From: Monosporascus cannonballus
Lineage: Eukaryota; Ascomycota; Sordariomycetes; Xylariales
Length of the DNA: 64,000 nucleotides
Direction of reading: 5' to 3'
Assembly (NCBI GenBank): GCA_004154925.1
Contig: QJNS01000311.1
Coordinates: forward strand, 17,414-81,413
The translations under genes and the position numbers were made by a program. Below, in pieces: positions 1 to 11,388 of this stretch (position 1 is its first letter; every line of letters begins with the position of its first letter). The notes under the pieces are model-generated. The model was not told where the DNA came from and did not search any database. It saw only the letters and a list, made by a program, of their open reading frames with translations.

Positions 1-270
1 CGGAACGGCCGGCGAACGCGGAACGTAAATAAGTAAAGTAAGGTTCGGCACGGCATATTTTACATACGGAACGTTAACGGGACGGGCGAACGGGCGTTAC
101 GGAGATTATAGGCATAAAAGCAGGTACGAGCGTAAGCGAGGTAAAAATATCTTGTTTGCGTTCGGCGTTAGCCGTGGTATTTACGGTAATAACGGCGATA
201 ACGGTAACGGCGGCGGCGTCCGCGTACGTTATGCGTATTACGCAAATGCAAACGGCTATAATCCGTTAAA
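1..270. repeat. CpG-dense RIP-mutated stub of unknown element
   Basis: No open gene. I count about 39 CpG dinucleotides here, while C and G in other contexts are scarce, with many CGG, CGTAA and AACGG runs. This is what a GC-rich sequence looks like after mutation that spares CpG. The left end lies outside the window, so the parent element cannot be named. Confidence 0.5.
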
Positions 271-690
271 TTTAAAAAAATATTTATTATAATTATTATT
301 AATAAATTTAAATAAAATCATTTAATAATAATAATAATTACGTTATTATTAATATTAATATTATAATTATTTATTTAATATAACATATTTATAAAATTAT
401 TATATAAATTGAAAAAATAAGTTTTTGATACGTAAAAATAATAAAAAAATAAATAAGCAAAATATAAACCTTATTATTTCGTTATTTATTATTAGGGCAA
501 TAATAAAACAAAATAAATATAATAATAATTTTTTTCTTATATACTTAATATATATATAACTTATTTTTTTATTAATTAAATTAATTAATTATATTTTTTT
601 ATTTCTGTAATTATTTGAAAATTATAAAAATTGCGATAAATAAATTCAAAAAAATAACTCCTTTTTATTTAACGGGTATATCGTGGAATA
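271..690. other. AT-rich stretch without a gene
   Basis: Almost pure A/T with TAATAAT and TTATTA runs and only scattered CpG. No reading frame of note and no recognisable LTR or TIR. It is probably the interior of a decayed repeat that continues to the left. The GC-normal sequence starts abruptly near 690. Confidence 0.5.
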
Positions 691-848
691 AGGGTATCTG
701 TGTTAGTTATCAAGCTCCATAGCACCCAGAAGAACCTTATTCCGGCGCTCCTACAGTATATAGAGAGCTTCCTAGCTACCGCTCCTTGGAGCTTAATTCT
801 AGTCAGACAATTATCACTCCCCACATTCTATGCAACCTTTTCTCGCGA

Positions 849-1187
849 TCAGCCTAACTGTGACAACTTTGCCATACCAACTGCGAAAAAGAACCAAAAG
901 GTCGCCATGATATAGCCGCGCTGAAACATCCACGAAATAGCTGCTAACACAACGCTCGCAATCCAATCCAGCCAAAGCATGGCAATGTATATCGTGACTC
1001 TGTCGGATCGCCTCCATGAGAGTATGGACTGTTCCCCAGCCCTTCATGCTGCAAATATTGCGGCGCATATCGCAAAGCCAAAGAAAAGACTGCAGATGTT
1101 CATATCATCTTCGTTCATAGGTTCTCTTGTCCACCAGTCGGGCACGAGGAGACCTTGCCGGTCTTGTTCGGGTGTGGCCGTGGGCAT
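849..1187 (-). pseudogene. broken fungal integral-membrane protein gene (N-terminal part)
   Basis: Reading the minus strand from an ATG at 1187 gives MPTATPEQDR, then a WW pair, a MNEDDMNIC motif and a hydrophobic segment. A TGA follows at 1044-1046. The same frame continues after the stop with a WRR basic patch, then IYIAMLWLDWIASVV and FQRGYIMATFWFFFAVG, which look like two further membrane helices, up to a second stop at 849-851. The pattern (acidic N-terminus, helix, basic loop, YI-M-WLEW-type helix, FW-FF helix) is one I recognise from a common family of uncharacterised fungal multi-pass membrane proteins. The C-terminal half is missing or unreadable. Two stops in one otherwise coherent frame argue for a dead gene, but an intron over the first stop cannot be excluded. 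Confidence 0.45.
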
Positions 1188-1966
1188 CGTGGAAGATTCT
1201 TTTCATGAGAACCAAAGAAAGAACAACAATACAAGAGCAGACGGCGAGGCACAATAGAAGGAGCAAACGAGGGACTAGAAGAGGACGAATAATATAACAT
1301 CGAAAGCCAACCGAGTGGAGGTACGAGGTAAATGAATTCAGTATCAAAGTCATTAGGAAAGGAGACTATGCATGGGAAATAGCCGCGTTCAGGAGCGCGC
1401 TTGCTAGGACTTCATCCATGGATCTTACAAAGGGAGTTGTAATGGCGTACATGCTGCGGTATGCGGTTGTCTCGTAAAGAGTATTTTGTGGCGTTTTTCT
1501 TTCGTCTCCAACCACTAGTAAGGGTCGGGGCCGAAGGTTCAGCATAACAACCATGACACCGCTCTTAACTAAATGCGCGAGCTGGTAGCCATTCCAGTGG
1601 CAGTAGCATTAGTAAGGGTTCAGGTAATAGAAAGGATGAATAGGCACGGGTTATACAAAATCTAGGCTCTACCAAACACCGCAATCGCGTCCCGGGTGAA
1701 CTAGGTGAGGTCCACTCCCAGGAGAATTACCGTATACTAAAACCGCCAACCAAAACTATCACCTGAATTGCCATCAAGGGCCACATGAGTCTGTTTTCAT
1801 GAGCTACTTAGCCGATTTGCTAGGCTTACTTAGTCGGCAGCGAAGTTCCATTGAATACATTGGATCGGCTATTCCAATGCTTTGTGTTAGCAATAACCAC
1901 CATGTCTGATCACACACCAGGGCACAATCAACTGGGAGCGTGATATTGTTGATATCAAGGTGACCC
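1188..1966. other. GC-normal stretch, no supportable gene
   Basis: Normal base composition but only short overlapping frames on both strands. The minus-strand frame around 1366-1554 has no family resemblance I can name. It may include the upstream region of the minus-strand pseudogene that ends at 1187. Confidence 0.4.
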
Positions 1967-2233
1967 TTGTGGAGGGGAGTTGTGGATGACTTGACTAATC
2001 CCGAGAGTTACGTAACTAACACCACAACTTTCCAGAAAGATTACTCGGGCGCCCCGCCTTCTACTGACACAATTCAACGAACACTGCTGCGAATGGGGCC
2101 TTCCCCAGACGGAGGTGCCCATCCCCTCTCACTCATTGGCTGGCCTAACACGATATTCAATCGCAAACGTTCCCAATTCGGGGGAGAATCCATTGCGATT
2201 CAGCAACTGGGATCCATTAGCAAACAACTATAA
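1967..2233 (+). CDS. hypothetical ORF, possibly a gene fragment
   Basis: An 88-codon open frame with ordinary composition. Its middle (residues about 24-70) is rich in Pro, Ser, Asp and Gly and reads like part of a real soluble protein: YSGAPPSTDTIQRTLLRMG followed by a PLSLIGWPNTIF segment. I do not recognise a family. There is no clear start context, no signal peptide and no splice-joined continuation I can defend. It could be a relic exon of a gene decaying next to the repeat block, or chance. Confidence 0.25.
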   Translation: MWRGVVDDLTNPESYVTNTTTFQKDYSGAPPSTDTIQRTLLRMGPSPDGGAHPLSLIGWPNTIFNRKRSQFGGESIAIQQLGSISKQL

Positions 2234-3001
2234 AGATGAAACCTGCGAAACTCAGTCTAAGAACCTGAGTAGAAACCAGCTTCGGATCTATTCTTCCGTG
2301 CCAAGGGCTAAGGGGCACCGCTTTCTGCACATGAAATACCTACCTATGGCGCTAAGACGGAGTTTGCAGGCGACAAATCCAACGAAATGCGAACTAATAT
2401 TAAAACCACAATCTGTTAATTACAGAAGCTACAGGTTACCTTAAACGGAAGGGGACGGCCCGCTGCGTATAAAAAGGAAACTATAATTGGTCCATTGAGT
2501 GGTCACATTAAGCACGAAGGGCCGGCGCAAAGCTAGTAGGACAATAAGGGGGCTAAGGCGCCGAAAGGCAAGTTTTTAAGGGAGAGATTTTAGTATACCC
2601 TTTAGCAGGCTAGTTGCCCTAGTCACTTCTGCTATGGGTACTGAGGCTGAAAATAACTTACGTTTAATGCTACCACGTGCCTCGTCAGCGCATATATGCC
2701 CTCCCTTTAAAGCCCCAAATCCAAACACGAATGAAGGGGGCCGTATGGTAGTCGCTAACCTCCGGCGTCGCTTCATCGCCAAGGCCGGAGGTCTTGGGCT
2801 CCTCGCTCCGTCTCCTGCCCCCCTTCTCCTACGGGGTCGACGGCTCCCAAAGTTGATGGTTAGGGTTAACTATAAGGCAGACGGCGGTCCTCATTTGCGC
2901 ATTATGGCTGGCGCGGGCCTCGCAAGCCATAATACGCCCAAGAGGAAGGGGCGTTAACCCTCTTTACCCCCCCAAAGTCCGCGGCTCTAAGGTTTCAAGA
3001 T
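2234..3001. other. GC-normal stretch with overlapping short frames
   Basis: Opposed frames at 2576-2782 (-) and 2634-2957 (+) shadow each other and neither shows a domain. A 9-bp inverted repeat (ATTATGGCT / AGCCATAAT) lies near 2904-2934. I see no gene. Confidence 0.4.
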
Positions 3002-3006
3002 ATTAC

Positions 3007-3401
3007 TGTTATGACCTAACGGTCTTAGCTTCTTTGCGGACGGTCGGGCCCACGAAAAAGACAAACACCGACCGCCGCCAAGATGTCACGTAACCAGCTC
3101 AAAGGTTTCAAGGTGCCAAGCACCTTGAGCCCCTTAAGCCGGCGAAGGAGCTTAAAGGGCTTAACGGGCTTAAGGGTTTAAACCGCTTAAGCACTTTAAG
3201 CCAGAACAAAGATATATACGTTTATTATTTCCATAATTTACATAATTTTAATTTATAATAATAATTCGTTATTTAAAATATTTTTAATATTATAAAATAT
3301 AATACGTTATTATATTAATTATTTAATTTTTAAAATATTTTTATTAATATAAATCCGTATAATTAAGGTTTAATAATTAATTAAATTTTTTAGCTGTTAC
3401 A
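3007..3401 (+). repeat. 5' LTR of element A
   Basis: 395 bp. The first ~180 bp is lightly mutated, with a CTTAAGCC/CTTAAAGG-rich U3 including an imperfect inverted repeat. The rest is AT-rich. A TATA-like TATATACG lies near 3213. Same family as 17078-17474 and as the solo LTR 39587-39982 on the minus strand. Confidence 0.9.
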
Positions 3402-3761
3402 TATTATAAGTTTTTATTTAATAATACCGTTAAACTTTGAGCATTATCGCCGACATTATATTTATTAATGAATAACTCGAATAATCTATTTATTAAGTCC
3501 TTAATAAGCCGGATATTAGAATAAAATCCGCTTTTTCGCGAAAAAGTTTTCCGACATTTAAATGCCATAAATAAACGTATTTTCCAGCTTAAAAAAAGAT
3601 AATAATGACCTTATAACGTTCTTTTAAGCCGTCCATAAAAGACTTAAAAAAAAGCTCTCGAAACCGAAAAACCTTTTTAAATAAGCCAGGTTATTTAGCT
3701 GAATTTTACCAAAAACCTAAAAAAGGTTCTTAAATTTTTTAGGCTGGAATTTTTCGATAGG

Positions 3762-4184
3762 TGTGACGGCTAGGGGGTTTAATCAACTATTAAACCTTAG
3801 TCGTACGAGTTTATATTGGCAGGAGTATCGTGAGAATCTAAATAATAGATATAATAACGTATTACGTTTCGTAATACCAAGGGTGCCTTGGGTAACGAAT
3901 TGTTATTGCAAGCTGAAATTATTTAAATTATGAAAATAATAAGCATATATATTTTTTCCTGGATTCCGTTAGATCTCATAAATTATTCCGGATCTATATC
4001 GAATAATTACATAGATCCCGTTAAATCCTTGAGATTATTCCGGATCCATATCGGATAACTGCATGGATTCCGTTAGATCTCTTAAATCATTCCGGATCTA
4101 TATTACGTAATTTTAACTTATTTAGGTCCTATTTCGGTTACTAAATCATTGTTTTCGAAACCCTTCTTTAGTTAGATTTTAATA
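3762..4184 (-). repeat. 3' LTR of element B
   Basis: 423 bp, same length as its partner at 10961-11383. It carries TTGCAAGCT at 3906-3914 (plus strand), the un-mutated form of the short motif matched just inside the 5' LTR, and three GGATC(T/C)ATAT repeats in U3. Confidence 0.9.
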
Positions 4185-4217
4185 CGATTTCTCTTTTCCC
4201 CAAATTTTGCCTTTAAG

Positions 4218-4423
4218 TGTGAGAATACAGCCCCTATGAGGATGAGGCTGGTAGCCGACCAGCCACCGATCAGCCACCGACCCACTCACTAGTATAAATC
4301 CACCATCTGGCAGCTAGTGGGAAACGCCAGATGGAAGTAACCTAATACACTCACTTCTTGGAATCTGCTCTACGACTGGTCGGAGATCACCTCACCCAGC
4401 TCACAGCTATCCATTATCTTACA
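4218..4423. repeat. 206-bp solo LTR (TGTGAGAATACAG...ATCTTACA)
   Basis: TG...CA ends and a perfect 5-bp TSD TTAAG (4213-4217 and 4424-4428) mark a solo LTR inserted into element B. It is GC-normal and barely mutated. A second, more mutated copy sits at 28956-29162 in the same orientation. Internal CAGCCACCGA-type repeats lie near 4260-4280. The parent element is not in the window. Confidence 0.88.
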
Positions 4424-4428
4424 TTAAG

Positions 4429-7400
4429 ATTTTTTTGGTAAGTTTTTTCTTTGCTTATTACCATGTCTGGCCGGGTTATTAAAAATCGCAAACGTATTAA
4501 TCTCCCCCAAAAAACGCGAAATTTTAATTTTTTTTATTTTTAATTCTGGTTTTGAAATTATGCCTTATACGCCCTGTTTTAGTACTGGCGATTTTGCACC
4601 ATATCGGATAGTATAACGCGTTATTAATAATATATTTGAAAAAATATTATTACGATAGTTTTGGTTTTTTTTCCTTTTTAAATAATATTAATAAAAAAAT
4701 AAAACGCTTTTAATTAAAAAGAGTTTTCGCTCGATAATATTTTCGTAATATTCGTTAAAAATTATTAATAATATTTCGTCGTTTAAACGAAATATTATTT
4801 CGTTTAAAACGTTTTCGTATTTAATAAGATTTTTTTTTCGTAAAAAAGAAGTAAACATAATTAACCGAGATTTCTAAATTTTGGATAAATTAAAAGAATA
4901 AGAAAAAACTGATGATTTAAAAGCGGAACGCGAATATTTAAAAATTGAATTTCGTATTCCGTTCCCCGAATACTTTTATTTTTCCGATTTTATTATAAAC
5001 GTAAATTAAAGCGCGATTATTTTCGATAATTCCGCGGTTATTAATAAAAATTCTGTAATAAATATTGGGCGTTAATAAAGTTTTTGGTAGGTTTTCAGGT
5101 ATTTTCGGAATCCAAATATTTTTTTTAATTTAATTAGATACTAGATAAATCCGTTTTGTTTTCGTATATTAAAAATTTTCTTTACCTGATATATTTATTT
5201 ATCTTTTACTTCCATATCGACTTATGCCGTATATATTTTAATTATATTTGTTGCTAATTTAAATAAAAAACCGTAAAAAATTGAATAAAGTTTAACTTTT
5301 AATAAAAGCTTTAATTAATAATGATTTTCTGAGATTTTCTTAATGATTTTGTATAAACCGATATACTTAAAATTAAGTTTTTTGTTTGGTCGTTTTATTT
5401 AAATGTTTTTAATAACGAAAAAAATTATTTTCCCTTTTTCGAAAATTAATCCTTTTAATCTTTTCTAATTATAATATTTACTTATTTAATTACGTACGAA
5501 TTACAGTTCTATTTTTATTTCTTAATATAACTGTTTTAATTATTCCGATATAAAAATTGTTTTAACGTTAATTAGGCCGTTATTACGTACCTTTTTGTAA
5601 ATATTTAAAATAAAAATAAAATTTACGTTTGTTAATATTATTTTAATGTTTTTATAATAACTGGTATTATAAGTTAATTATATAATTAATAATTTTTTAA
5701 CTTAAATCTTTTATTCGTAATTAATGTAATATCGGAAATAAAATTTTAAAATTTGATTTATTCATTTTATTTATTTATTTATCTAAAGTTTAAACACGTT
5801 AAATAACTTATAATTTAAGCCGTTCTATATTATAAGGCCTTATTAAAATTTTAATACAAATATCGATTCTTTATTTAAAATAATTTATATAAATAATTCG
5901 TATATATTAAAGATATGTTTAAAGAAAATATATATTATTTGTTCGGTATTTATATTTTCGTAATATAATAAAAAATAAAAATATTTCGTAAAACGGTCGA
6001 CGATTGCGAAAATATTACCTTAATATATTTCCGTAATTTAAATTTTTGATATAGGAAATTTAATAATAAAAGAAAATATAATTAAATATTATAATCGTAT
6101 TATAACTAGTAATAATTATAATTTTCCGTATAATTTATATCGTCGAGCTTTTGCTTTGGCGCAAATATCGTATTGCCGTATAACTTTCTGTACCGTTAAT
6201 TTCATTTTAAGAAAAAAATATATGCGTTAAAGCTATTTTAAGGTTATGTAAATTCCTGGATATTCGTATAATTAATACTTATATATTTTTCGTACTAAAT
6301 CTTTCTGGTATTGTTTTTGGAATTTGTATTTTGTTTATTATTTAGTTTTCTAAAAAACCGTCGTTATACTATTAGATTTTTTAATATATATCGAAAAGTA
6401 CTGCCCGAATTATCGTAATCCGCTATAAGCGTAAATATCTTTTCATAGTAATATCGAAAATTATAGAACTAATTTTAATTAATTTTTTTTCCTGGTTTAA
6501 TTATTTGCTTAAGGTATTTACTTTGTTATTTTCTAAGTTTTTCCTATAAATAATAACGAAATCGAAATTTGCCAATTCCTCCACGTATTTTAATTATTGT
6601 TCTATAAATTTCCTAGTCGTAATAAATCGGGTAAGATTTTGATAATCCGTATAAACCTTAATGTGGTACAAATTTCTCTTTAGAAAATACCTAAATCTTT
6701 GAAATACCATAATAATGGCCATAAATTCCTTATTTAAAATGCTGTAATTAAGTTTTACTCCTTTTAATTTATACGAAAAAAATGTAATAACGTACAATTT
6801 GCTTTAATTATTTTATTATCCGATTATTACGCCTAATACGTAATTCGAAATATCGATTTTTAATTTAACGAGGCGCTTTAAATAATATATAATTAATATT
6901 AACTTATTAATAATTACATCCTTAATATTTCGAAATGCTTTTTCTATTTACGACGTTTATTTAAATTCTTTTTCCTCTTTTGTAAAATTCGTTAAAGATA
7001 TAATCATTTTGCTAAAATTTCGAATAAATTTTCGATAATAACTAGCAAATCCAAAAAATACTTATACCTCCATAATTGTCGTTAACGTTTGCCATTTTGT
7101 AATTACAGCGATTTTCTTAAAGTTTATCCTAATATATCGTAAAACAATAATGTATTCCAGATATTTTATTTTTTATTTATGGAATTAATTTTTTTTTCGT
7201 ATTAACAAATAACTTTACATCTTATAAAATTTGAAAAACTTTATAAATATATCCGGTATATACCTTTTTTATTTCGAAAAAAATAAAAATATCGATTAAA
7301 TAGCATAGGACGAAAATATCGAGGTATTCCCGTAATATATAGTTTATTATCCGCTAAAAAGTTACTAATACGTAAGTAAATCTTATTAATATAACCAATT

Positions 7401-10400
7401 ATTTAAATAATCCGTATTTCGTTTTAAAAGTTATTTTTTATTCGTATCTTTTTTTAATCTTAATAAAATTATATTTAGTTTTAAGATCGAATATTATGAA
7501 TTATTTAGTTCCGTAAAGTCGGTTTTTTATTTCCGTAATTAACAGTAATAACGTTCCATCCTTAATAATAATATTATTTAGTTATCGATAATTTACTATA
7601 AGTTGTAATTTTCCATTCTTTTTAATACGAAAAATATAAGATACCTTATTAATAATTTCGAAGGTTAAATCAATTTTTTCTGTAATCGATCTTTTAAATA
7701 TTCTTTAAAAATACGTAAATCGTTTCTGCTAAGGTTATAAATAAGGTAAAACTTCGTCGAAAATCCTTTCTTAAAATTATCTTATAATTTTATATATTAT
7801 GTTTTAGTAATTTCGTATCGAATTCCTTCTTAAAGAGCTGTTCGTACCTATAGTATTATAATGGTATATTAATTAGATTTTCTGATTTCCTAAGCTATTA
7901 TTATTATTTTAAATCGTTATTAATTACTTTAATTTCGTTTTAATGATAATAACAATATGTTATATTTTTCTTTAATACTTGTTCTCCTTTTTATATTTTA
8001 TCTTTTTGGGTGATAAGGTTTCTGTTGTATCCTTATACCTGTATTCGTCGTTATTATTAATCAAATATTAAGATCTTAATTTTTTTCGTTTATTAATATA
8101 AAGTAAAACGAATTTTACTTAACTAATTTTTTCGTTAATTAAAACTCCGTACTAACGTATCCATAGTAATCCGAAGATTATATCGTAATTTTTACGTAAA
8201 ATAATATCGAAATTAATTATTTAATATGATTTTTAAATAAATATCTTAAGGTAATTAATTTCGCCTATAATCTTTTCGTTATTGTAGACGAATTCCTAAC
8301 TTTTGGCATTCGTGACTATATAAGGTTTTAATTTGTATTTCTATAATAATATAAGCATATTAATTATATTTAATACAATATAATTCTCGTCCAAAGTTCC
8401 ATAATTCATTATTACGATATATTAATACGTTCCGATTCGTATATCCAAAATAATAAGGTTATTAATGTTTTTTATCGTTACATTTAAAGCTTTTTTTAAG
8501 AATTTCTTTTAATTTTTTTGGGTTTCGTTATCCCGCGGCTTTTTATAAGTAACTTTTTTCTTTTAATTTTTATTCAAATTTATCAACCTTTTTTTTGTAT
8601 TTTTAATTTAACGCGTTAAGCTGCTATATTTGTCGCTATTGCCGGCGTAATAAGTTTTCAAATTATATTAATTATTTTTAATTTTGTTATAAATCCTTTT
8701 CTTATAAAGTATATTATTTTTTTAAAAATACGATTATACCTTATTATGTATTATTTTAATTATCGTTTTAAAATTCTTTTATAAATTAACATATTTCTTT
8801 CTTAATAGCTTTTTTTCGTCAGGGTTTATAAGAAATGCTAATTAAAAATAAAAGTCTATAATAATTTTCTGATAATATTTTTTTATTATACGTTAAATTA
8901 ATTTTTTTTCGTTTAATAATTATACTATTTGTAATTACAAAACAAAGTCTTTCTACGGGTATTATTTTTTTCGGATTAAATTTTTGTTTCGGCTAATTAC
9001 TGGATATTTCTTAAGGTTATAATTCGAAAATATCGATATTATTATTTATCGATATTATTATTTATCGTTTTTATTACTTTCGATGCGGTTTAGAAAATCG
9101 AATCCTTTATAATATATACGAGTAATTCGTTCGTAAATATATTATTTCCATATTTCGTAATCGGAATATTTTCGTCGTCGACAGTATATAGTTGTTACAG
9201 GAACAGGGGTTCCTGTCTCGAGGAGACCTACTTATGAGGACTAGCGCGGACCTGTCACGGGAAAACTCCGGACAGGAAAGCTTGGCTTTTTGAGTGATCT
9301 AGGTGATCTAAGTGATCTGGACCAGATCACATAGATCACATAGATCCACGACACACTTACTTTAGGAATTGGGATATATAATCGGTCTTTCACGTAAATA
9401 GCACCTACTTAGTTTCGTTCTTTAGCTATCAATCTAAGCTCTTAGCCAGAGGCAACCGTACCGTTCTCTGATTGAGAGAGGAGTACCTTGAAATCTCCTT
9501 AACGAACACACTGAATCATTCTTCGCCCTATTGTTACCTGCAAATCAAGACCCTTTTCGGATACTGCTCATACCTCCAGGTGGATGTATGACAGGTTCGT
9601 TACAATAGTATGCATTTTGCCGTATTAATCAAAAGTTCCGGTATAAATCTTTTTTATTTAATGTCGGTATTTGCATAATTATTTTTATAATGCTTGTTAT
9701 TAAGTTCGTAATACTTATTAAATTAACTTTTTAATTTTTCGTATTTCTTATCAAATGTTTCGTTATGGAAAACCTGGTATGTATTTCGGTTAAATTACGT
9801 TAAAAAATTTGGTTCCGTCTTTTTGGTTTTTTTAGATTATCTTTTAAATACAGGTTTTTAGTTAATTTGACCGGGCTTTTTTGGTACCTTATATTATGTT
9901 ACCTTATATCTTATTTTATCATAATTGTAATATTTAATTTGGCTTTAAACCTTTTTATACATAACTTTTAATTCTATAAATCCTGGTTTTATACCGTAAA
10001 AATGTTATTACGTCGAAAAACGCTGATATTAACTATATATCAGGATTTGCTATTATTTTTTTGGTACTTTTAATACGTTATACGTATTGTCGATCGTTAA
10101 TCTTAATTATTATAACGATATAATCCGATAAATAATTAGGCCAATCGAACTTAAAAAACTTTTTTTGCATTTTTTTACGCCGTCGAAAAACTTAGCCATT
10201 AATATTTTTTATCGTTAATTTAACTTCATTATTAATTGAATTAACGTATTACCGTAATTTAATATTAATTCTTTTTTTATAACTATTAAATCTGTATTCC
10301 GGCTTTTATTTTTTCGATTATTGTTTTGGGAAATCTTTCGTAAATATTTATTTGAATTATTCGTAATTATTATAAATTCGCATTACTTTTGTGTTTCGCT

Positions 10401-10960
10401 TTTTAACTAATAAGATAACGTACTTTTTTATAACAGACTTAAACCAAATAACCGTATTTCCGATAAGTTATCCGACTGCGAATTCGATTCGTATAATAAA
10501 TATAATAAATCGAATAAAAGAATACCCAAAATATATTCGGTATTAAATTAAGAATAAATATAACTTAATTAAAGTTCCGTCGAAAATATTTGTTTTAAGA
10601 AATTTAACAAATTTTTTTAACTTTTTAATAAAGTTTAACTAAATAATTTAACTTATTCGAAAATGTTTTCCGGTTTCGAAAACCTTTTTTTCTAAATTTC
10701 TTATAGGTAATTTAAAAGAACGTCGTAAAATTATTATTACTTCTTTTAAGTTAAAAAATGCGTTCGTTTATAACATCTACTCGTCGAAGAACTTCTTTGC
10801 GAAAAAAACAAGGTTTTTCCTTTTTTTTCTCAGATTTTATTCCAGTATTCGGATATTTAAGAACTTAGTAAATACGTTATTCGGGCTGTTTGCTTATAAA
10901 TATAATGTTAATCGATATTGCTCAAAATCTAACGATGTTCTTAAATAAAAGCTTATAACG
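4429..10960 (-). pseudogene. degenerate gag-pol of element B
   Basis: The minus strand holds remnants of a Ty3/gypsy polyprotein with stops in every frame. The clearest is 6594-6797: a 67-residue RNase H piece with YKLKGVKLNYSILNKEFMAI and KVYTDYQNLTRF, typical of the gypsy RNase H after reverse transcriptase. By order, integrase and C-terminal remnants occupy about 4430-6500, reverse transcriptase about 6900-7900, and gag about 9000-10900. A solo LTR (9193-9604) interrupts the gag side. Nothing here can be expressed as a full protein. Confidence 0.8.
9193..9604. repeat. 412-bp solo LTR, essentially un-RIPed
   Basis: Begins TGTTACAGGAACAGG and ends GTTCGTTACA, with a perfect TSD ATAGT (9188-9192 and 9605-9609). 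Base composition is normal inside a very AT-rich host element, so the insertion post-dates most mutation of B or escaped it as a single copy. Repeated GTGATCTA/AGATCAC motifs lie at about 9295-9345. No full element of this family is in the window. Confidence 0.9.
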
Positions 10961-11383
10961 TATAACGGCTAGGAAGTTTAACTAATTATTAAACCTTAGT
11001 TATACGGGTTTATATTGGTAAAAATATCGTAAAAATTTAAATAATAGATATAATAACGTATTACGTCTCGTAATACCAAGGATACCTTAGGTAACGAATT
11101 GTTATTATAAACTAAAGCTATTTAAACTATGGAAATAATAAGCGTATATATCTTTTCCTAGATCCCGTTGGATCCTATAAATCATTTCGGATCTATATCA
11201 GATAACCGCATAAATCCCGTTAACTCTCTTAGATCACTCCGGATCTATATCGGATAACTGCATAGATCTCGTTAAATCCCTTGGATTACTCCGGATCCAT
11301 GTCACGTGATTCTGACCCACTTGGGTCCTGTTTTGGTCACTAAGTGACCGTTTCCGAAACCCTCCCTTAGTTAGGTCATAACA
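10961..11383 (-). repeat. 5' LTR of element B
   Basis: 423 bp partner of 3762-4184. Its U3 end (about 11290-11383) is GC-normal while the opposite end is mutated. On the minus strand, interior sequence starts at 10960 with CGTTATAAGCTT. Confidence 0.9.
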
Positions 11384-11388
11384 ATAGA

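Larger units (their letters stand above)
3762..11383 (-). mobile_element. Element B: Ty3/gypsy LTR retrotransposon nested in A, RIP-mutated
   Basis: Two 423-bp LTRs, 3762-4184 and 10961-11383, read on plus as TGTGACGGCTAG to GGTCATAACA with RIP-type changes. The flanks are ATAGG (3757-3761) and ATAGA (11384-11388), a 5-bp TSD with one G-to-A change. RNase H coding at 6594-6797 on minus fixes the orientation. B holds two later solo-LTR insertions. Without them its interior is about 6.15 kb. Its U3 contains several GGATCTATATCGGATAAC-like repeats that A lacks, while its 3' half matches A. Confidence 0.93.

Noticed and set aside
2858..2872. TTAGGGTT as a telomere repeat
   Set aside because: Only one unit, not an array.
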